A stretch of DNA of 64,000 bases from Pedobacter aquae. Lineage in GTDB: Bacteria; Bacteroidota; Bacteroidia; Sphingobacteriales; Sphingobacteriaceae. Position 1 is the first letter of the stretch. Each line of letters starts with the position of its first letter. The position numbers and the translations under genes are program-made. Where the stretch lies: the NCBI RefSeq assembly GCF_008195825.1, contig NZ_CP043329.1, positions 1,364,001-1,428,000 of the forward strand, given 5' to 3'. Under the pieces are notes generated by a model. That model worked only from the letters and a program-made list of their open reading frames with translations, had not been told where the DNA came from and did no database searches. Positions 60,314-64,000 of the stretch are shown one piece after another.

Positions 60314-61789
60314 TCAACCCAACAAAGGCAGGCTAAACCAAAATTCTGAGCCTTGGCCTTCATCGCTTTCTACGCCTATTTTACCATGATGTTTGAGGAT
60401 GATTTCTGCGGCTATGTACAGGCCCAATCCTAAACCCATAAAGGTATTTTTGGGTAAAGTATCTACACGGTAAAAACGGTCGAAAACAGCTTGTTGTTTC
60501 TCTTTGGGGATGCCAATACCAAAATCTTTAACGCTTACTTTAACTTCATTAGCCTGTTTTTCCATGCTAATTTGAACTTCGAATTTGTCTGGCGAATATT
60601 TAATGGCATTGGTTAAAAAGTTGATGATAACTTGGCCAATACGGTCTTTATCCCCTTCTATTAATATAGTTTCATCATCAATAAGCTCACATTTAAATTG
60701 ATGTTGAGGGTTTGCTGTTTTTATACCTTCTACGCAGTCTCTCACACAATTTGTTAAGTTAAATAAAGCAAAATGATAGTTTAACTCTCCGGCTTTAATA
60801 TGTGTAGACTCTAGCATATCAGTAATTAAACCTAATAGCTTATTGAGCTGGCCATCCATCTTATACAACATTTGTAGAAAATCAAAATAAAGGCTTTTAT
60901 CTATGCTCATTTTATGTATCAGCAATTGTAAATAACCTTTTAGTACCGTTACCGGAGATTTTAGCTCATGTGTTGCCATATGAATAAAATCTTCCTGCTG
61001 TTTTTCTTTCACCACTCTTTCCGTAACATTATTAAAGTGAAGTACCAGTGCTTCTATGTTAGATTCTTGCAAAAGGTTAGCTACACTTAGCTCGGCCCAT
61101 ACTTGATTTCCATCGGCTGCAATAAATTGGTGCTGTTTATTTTTAAAGCTGCCTTTATGGGCTACAAGTTTCATCAGTGATAAAGTAAAATTGTCTACCT
61201 CTTGTTGGTGCAGCAGTGCTGTTAAAGCTTTACCCTTAAGCTCTTTTTCCTGAAAGCCTAAGAATTTACTTACAGACGGACTGCTGTAAAGAATAACACC
61301 TTCTCTATCTAGCATAAAAAAACCTTCATCTGTTTGTTCTACCATGCCTCGGTATTTTTCTTTACTGCTAAGCAACTTTCGTTGGATAACCTGAATATGC
61401 CTTACCAAAATGCTGATGAGGAAACCATTGATGAGGAAAACTACCGCTTGAAATGCGGCAATTTTAAAATGCTCTTCTAACAATGATGAACCAAAAAACA
61501 ATAAATATAAAGTGAAGCCAAAAGTGATGATGGTAGCATAAAAGGCTGATTTGCTACCTCCATAAGATGCGCTTACCAAGATAACAGATACAAACATTAA
61601 ATAAGGCACCACAAAAAAATCATGGTTAAAAAAACTAAACTTAAACCAAATGGCTATTAGCGCCAAAGCCAGAGGAACCAAAAACATTTTTAAATTGCTC
61701 CTTCGAGCCATTTTCTGGGTGTTAAAAATATAGGTATACCATATTTTCTGCATGTCAAAGTTCATCATGATGGGTAAGATTTTTAACAT
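60314..61789 (-). CDS. Membrane PAS-domain sensor histidine kinase
   Basis: The 491-aa kinase has four to five N-terminal membrane helices (FLVPLALALIAIWFKFSFF to AVVFLINGFLISILVRHI), a PAS domain (YRGMVEQTDEGFFMLDREGV), a HisKA box (MATHELKSPVTVLKGYLQLL) and an ATPase domain (NFLTNAIKYSPD, DFGIGIP, GLGLGLYIA). The gene starts within the end of the upstream CheY-like gene; ATG 61789 overlaps it by 35 bases and a later ATG is possible. The input signal is unknown. The pair is preceded by the palindrome at 62230-62247. Confidence 0.93.
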   Translation of the reverse strand: MLKILPIMMNFDMQKIWYTYIFNTQKMARRSNLKMFLVPLALALIAIWFKFSFFNHDFFVVPYLMFVSVILVSASYGGSKSAFYATIITFGFTLYLLFFGSSLLEEHFKIAAFQAVVFLINGFLISILVRHIQVIQRKLLSSKEKYRGMVEQTDEGFFMLDREGVILYSSPSVSKFLGFQEKELKGKALTALLHQQEVDNFTLSLMKLVAHKGSFKNKQHQFIAADGNQVWAELSVANLLQESNIEALVLHFNNVTERVVKEKQQEDFIHMATHELKSPVTVLKGYLQLLIHKMSIDKSLYFDFLQMLYKMDGQLNKLLGLITDMLESTHIKAGELNYHFALFNLTNCVRDCVEGIKTANPQHQFKCELIDDETILIEGDKDRIGQVIINFLTNAIKYSPDKFEVQISMEKQANEVKVSVKDFGIGIPKEKQQAVFDRFYRVDTLPKNTFMGLGLGLYIAAEIILKHHGKIGVESDEGQGSEFWFSLPLLG

Positions 61790-62153
61790 GAATTAATATA
61801 GTAGTTAAATCAAAGGGTTTAGATAAGAAGACATCATAGCCATAATTACCTAAAGAATAAATGAGCTTATCAAAAGCAGACATGAGTATAACAGGTATTG
61901 CTACTGTTTGTGGATTTTTCTTAATGACCGAACAAATTTCACCACCGTTAAGTCCGTTAATGAGAAAATCAAGAATAATAAGCCGGGGCTGATGTTCTTG
62001 AATGAGGATAAAAATATCAGCAGTATAGGAAGCGGTTACAACTTCAAAACCATGGTTTTGAAGATAAGATTTTAAAATGTCCAGAAACTCCTGATCATCA
62101 TCTAAGATTAATATTAAAGGCATAAACTCCAAATAGGTAGCCTGCAACCTCAT
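61755..62153 (-). CDS. Single-domain response regulator (CheY-like)
   Basis: This 132-aa receiver-only protein has the acidic pair in LILDDDQEF, the phospho-acceptor aspartate in LIILDFLINGLNGGE, ILMSAFD and the lysine in FLSKPFD. It has no output domain, so it may act by protein contact or as a phosphate relay. It is co-transcribed with the membrane PAS kinase, overlapping it by 35 bases. The candidate start is ATG 62153; MPLILILDDD a little downstream is an alternative. Confidence 0.9.
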   Translation of the reverse strand: MRLQATYLEFMPLILILDDDQEFLDILKSYLQNHGFEVVTASYTADIFILIQEHQPRLIILDFLINGLNGGEICSVIKKNPQTVAIPVILMSAFDKLIYSLGNYGYDVFLSKPFDLTTILIHVKNLTHHDEL

Positions 62154-62229
62154 GGTAGATGAAGAGTTACAGGAAGCACTAAATTACATAGGTAAATTAA
62201 CTCTTTAACAAGTTTAAATACCCATTATA

Positions 62230-62247
62230 TACCGTATAAATACGGTA
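62230..62247. promoter_or_regulatory. Perfect palindrome upstream of the CheY/PAS-kinase pair
   Basis: TACCGTATAAATACGGTA is a 7-bp inverted repeat with a 4-nt centre, preceded by TAAATAC at 62215-62221. It lies about 85 bases before the CheY-like gene and 4 bases after the LuxR-type regulator gene. It shares ACCGTAT with sites at 47233 and 50306. Confidence 0.5.
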
Positions 62248-62250
62248 AAA

Positions 62251-62898
62251 CTACTCTATAATTCCGTTTAAAACAGCGTATTTTATTAATGCTGCAGTAT
62301 TTTTAACCTTGGTTTTATCAATAAGATTTTGCCTATAACCTTCTATAGTTCTTTTACTGATGAAAAGCTTATCAGACATTTCATTATTGGTATAGCCTTC
62401 AGACATAAGATGTAAAATTTCTATTTCCCGGGCAGAAAAATCATGATGTAAAGCCCAATTTTTTCTTTGTGATGGTAAATTCATCAACCTATCTAACAAC
62501 CTTAAAGAAAGCTCTGTACAGATATACCTATTGCCAGTATGAACATGTTTTAAAGCAAAAATTAATTCATCTGCACTGATGTTTTTGAACAAATAGCCCG
62601 ATGCCCCTTCTTTAAAAGCTTCAATAATGTATTGCTCATTATCTAGCATAGAAAGAATAATAATGGGTACATCAGGATATTTTTGTTTCATCTGTTTTAA
62701 AAGACTAATCCCATCCATATCAGGCATATTGATATCAGCTAAAATGATACTGGCTTCTATACCTGTTTGCAATAAATTTAATACTTCTTTACCGTTTTCT
62801 GTTTCAGCTACTACCTTTAAATCTGCATCTCTCTCTAATAATATTTTAACGCCGTTTCTAACAATATTGTGGTCTTCGGCAAGTATAATGTTTATCAT
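62251..62898 (-). CDS. NarL/LuxR-type response regulator
   Basis: This 215-aa transcription factor has a receiver domain with aspartate in ILADINMPDMDGISLL and lysine in YLFKNISADE. It also has a C-terminal LuxR helix-turn-helix (FSAREIEILHLMSEGYTNNE, LFISKRTIEGYRQNLIDKTK). It overlaps the upstream kinase gene by four bases (ATGA), so they form a two-component pair. The targets are not known; the neighbouring palindrome at 62230-62247 is a candidate site. Confidence 0.94.
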   Translation of the reverse strand: MINIILAEDHNIVRNGVKILLERDADLKVVAETENGKEVLNLLQTGIEASIILADINMPDMDGISLLKQMKQKYPDVPIIILSMLDNEQYIIEAFKEGASGYLFKNISADELIFALKHVHTGNRYICTELSLRLLDRLMNLPSQRKNWALHHDFSAREIEILHLMSEGYTNNEMSDKLFISKRTIEGYRQNLIDKTKVKNTAALIKYAVLNGIIE

Positions 62899-64000
62899 GA
62901 TAGGTGTTTTATATTTAAAATAACAGACAATGCTGCTATAGCATCCGCTATCCTGAACCTGATAGCAATATGTGTACCTTTTCCCTTTTTAGATTGAATA
63001 TTGAGCGTTCCATTCAATAAAAACACCTTGTTTTTTATCTCTCTAATACCAGAACCTCTTAAAATTTCTGGATGCTTGGCATCAAAACCTTTACCATTAT
63101 CATGTACTGATAAATCTACCTTTTCATCATCAGTGAAAACAATAATTTCTGATGCTGTGGCTTGGGCATGTTTGATGATATTATTAAGTAACTCTTGAAT
63201 AATTCTGAAGAGAGACAACTGAACCTCGGGATGAAGCTTATCTGATAGCGTGTTTACATAAGCCTTAATATTAAAATTTGCGGTACTTAAACGCTCTGCC
63301 AGTTCTTTAACGCCAGTAACAAAACCAAAATCTATTAAAATAGAAGGCTTTAAATCGTAAGCAATGGCTCTGGTTTCTTTTACTGCTTGGTCTAGCAAGC
63401 GATTGATATTCACAAAAGCCTCATTTTTAAAGCCAGAAAGTTGTAAGCCCTGTATATTAAGCCTTATACCGTAAAGTAACTGACTAACACTATCATGTAA
63501 AACCTCACTTATTTTCTTTCGCTCTTTCTCCTGTGCCCAATAAGTAGCATCTAAAATAACACGCTGCTGGTTTAAGCGTAAATTTTCTGCTTGCTTTTGC
63601 AGGTTTTTCTTTTCTGTAACATCAATTAAAATACCAGCTAAATAATGTTTATCAGCATTATGCTTAAGCATATGCCCTCGCATAGCTAAATAAACTGGGT
63701 AATTTTGCTGGTTTAAAACCCTAAATTCTATATCTAATTCCGTATGCTTTTCTGCAGCTTCTAATATGGCTTTTTGTACTCTTTCTATATCTTCTTGGTA
63801 GATAAGCTTTGTGAAATCTTCTATGAGATAAAAAATGGCTGTTTTAGTTTTAGGGAACAGCATCTTACTAAAATTATTGATTTTGAAGGTTAAATCATCT
63901 AAATTAAAAACCCAAGTAGCTATTAAAGAAGATTTTAGAATCATACTTAATTCTTGCTCTTTCACAAAATTAGCATCTAGCTGTTGCTGCACCAAGTTTA
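62895..64000 (-). CDS. PAS-domain histidine kinase, NarX/DegS type (N-terminus beyond window)
   Basis: At least 368 residues are visible, and the frame is open to the right edge, so the start is missing. The visible order is a PAS/PAC region (FRVLNQQNYPVYLAMRGHML, LAGILIDVTEKKNLQKQAEN), a HisKA_3 dimerisation domain (KERKKISEVLHDSVSQLLYG) and an ATPase domain (LFRIIQELLNNIIKHAQATA, DNGKGFD). No membrane helix is seen in this part. It partners the LuxR-type regulator it overlaps. The signal is unknown. Confidence 0.93.
   Translation of the reverse strand, partial: NLVQQQLDANFVKEQELSMILKSSLIATWVFNLDDLTFKINNFSKMLFPKTKTAIFYLIEDFTKLIYQEDIERVQKAILEAAEKHTELDIEFRVLNQQNYPVYLAMRGHMLKHNADKHYLAGILIDVTEKKNLQKQAENLRLNQQRVILDATYWAQEKERKKISEVLHDSVSQLLYGIRLNIQGLQLSGFKNEAFVNINRLLDQAVKETRAIAYDLKPSILIDFGFVTGVKELAERLSTANFNIKAYVNTLSDKLHPEVQLSLFRIIQELLNNIIKHAQATASEIIVFTDDEKVDLSVHDNGKGFDAKHPEILRGSGIREIKNKVFLLNGTLNIQSKKGKGTHIAIRFRIADAIAALSVILNIKHLS

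Noticed and set aside
1-64000. CRISPR array, rRNA operon, prophage or replication origin
   Set aside because: I saw no regularly spaced direct repeats, rRNA core sequences, phage structural genes or dnaA-box clusters.

Overview
The window looks like chromosomal DNA of a Bacteroidota bacterium, most likely a Sphingobacteriaceae member (Pedobacter-like). Four observations support this. There is an ECF sigma / FecR / SusC-type TonB receptor set with an STN domain. TamL, a lipoprotein form of TamA, is present. The promoters in front of both tRNAs and the SRP RNA have the Bacteroidota form TTG-N19-21-TAnnTTTG. The DNA is AT-rich, with few Shine-Dalgarno sites. There is no rRNA, CRISPR array or prophage.

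Layout. 1-3026 (minus): trans-envelope signalling set sigma / anti-sigma / SusC, running off the left edge. 3208-6536: cation transporter, cold-shock protein, 1-Cys peroxiredoxin, hemN. 6538-13175: a low-oxygen module made of D-lactate dehydrogenase, a REC-Crp fusion regulator, a FixL-like haem-PAS kinase, an acyl-CoA hydrolase/transferase and, divergently, a conserved 596-aa protein of unknown function. CRP/FNR-like palindromes lie at two promoters of this module. 13196-22805: YpdA-like reductase, transaldolase, SRP RNA, DEAD helicase, patatin, TamL, rRNA methyltransferase, tRNA-Cys. 22902-25006: a MntA/HepT toxin-antitoxin pair whose hepT is split by an ISL3-type insertion sequence with a clean 8-bp target duplication. 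25044-31356: housekeeping genes (pyrD, DUF892, LOG, symporter, recR, GT2, SDR). 31440-35237: a trp operon (trpD-F-B-A) behind a Trp-Trp-Trp leader peptide and attenuator. 35238-44043: small accessory proteins, a long palindromic element, nhaA, a Sua5-type gene, asnS, tRNA-Arg and a 1-kb repeat-rich non-coding stretch. 44044-50098: a stress cluster (Mn-catalase, SPW and DUF2243 membrane proteins, zinc alcohol dehydrogenase, SRPBCC). 50516-60208: a tight operon of sugar epimerases, a cytosolic clan-A glycosidase fused or coupled to an epimerase, two oxidoreductases, a GT4 and three CgeB-like glycosyltransferases, with no export genes. 60314-64000: two two-component systems.

Eight genes are broken in the same way: an A/T run is one base shorter than the reading frame needs (about 792, 9503, 10436, 21776, 35632, 40638, 52533, 59806). 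One of them is asnS, which should be essential. I read these mainly as homopolymer under-calls in the sequence rather than real pseudogenes, and I annotate the restored gene spans. The strongest candidates for new biology are the FixL-to-Crp low-oxygen module with its unknown 596-aa protein, the glycosidase-epimerase/CgeB operon, and the palindromic element at 37130-37240.
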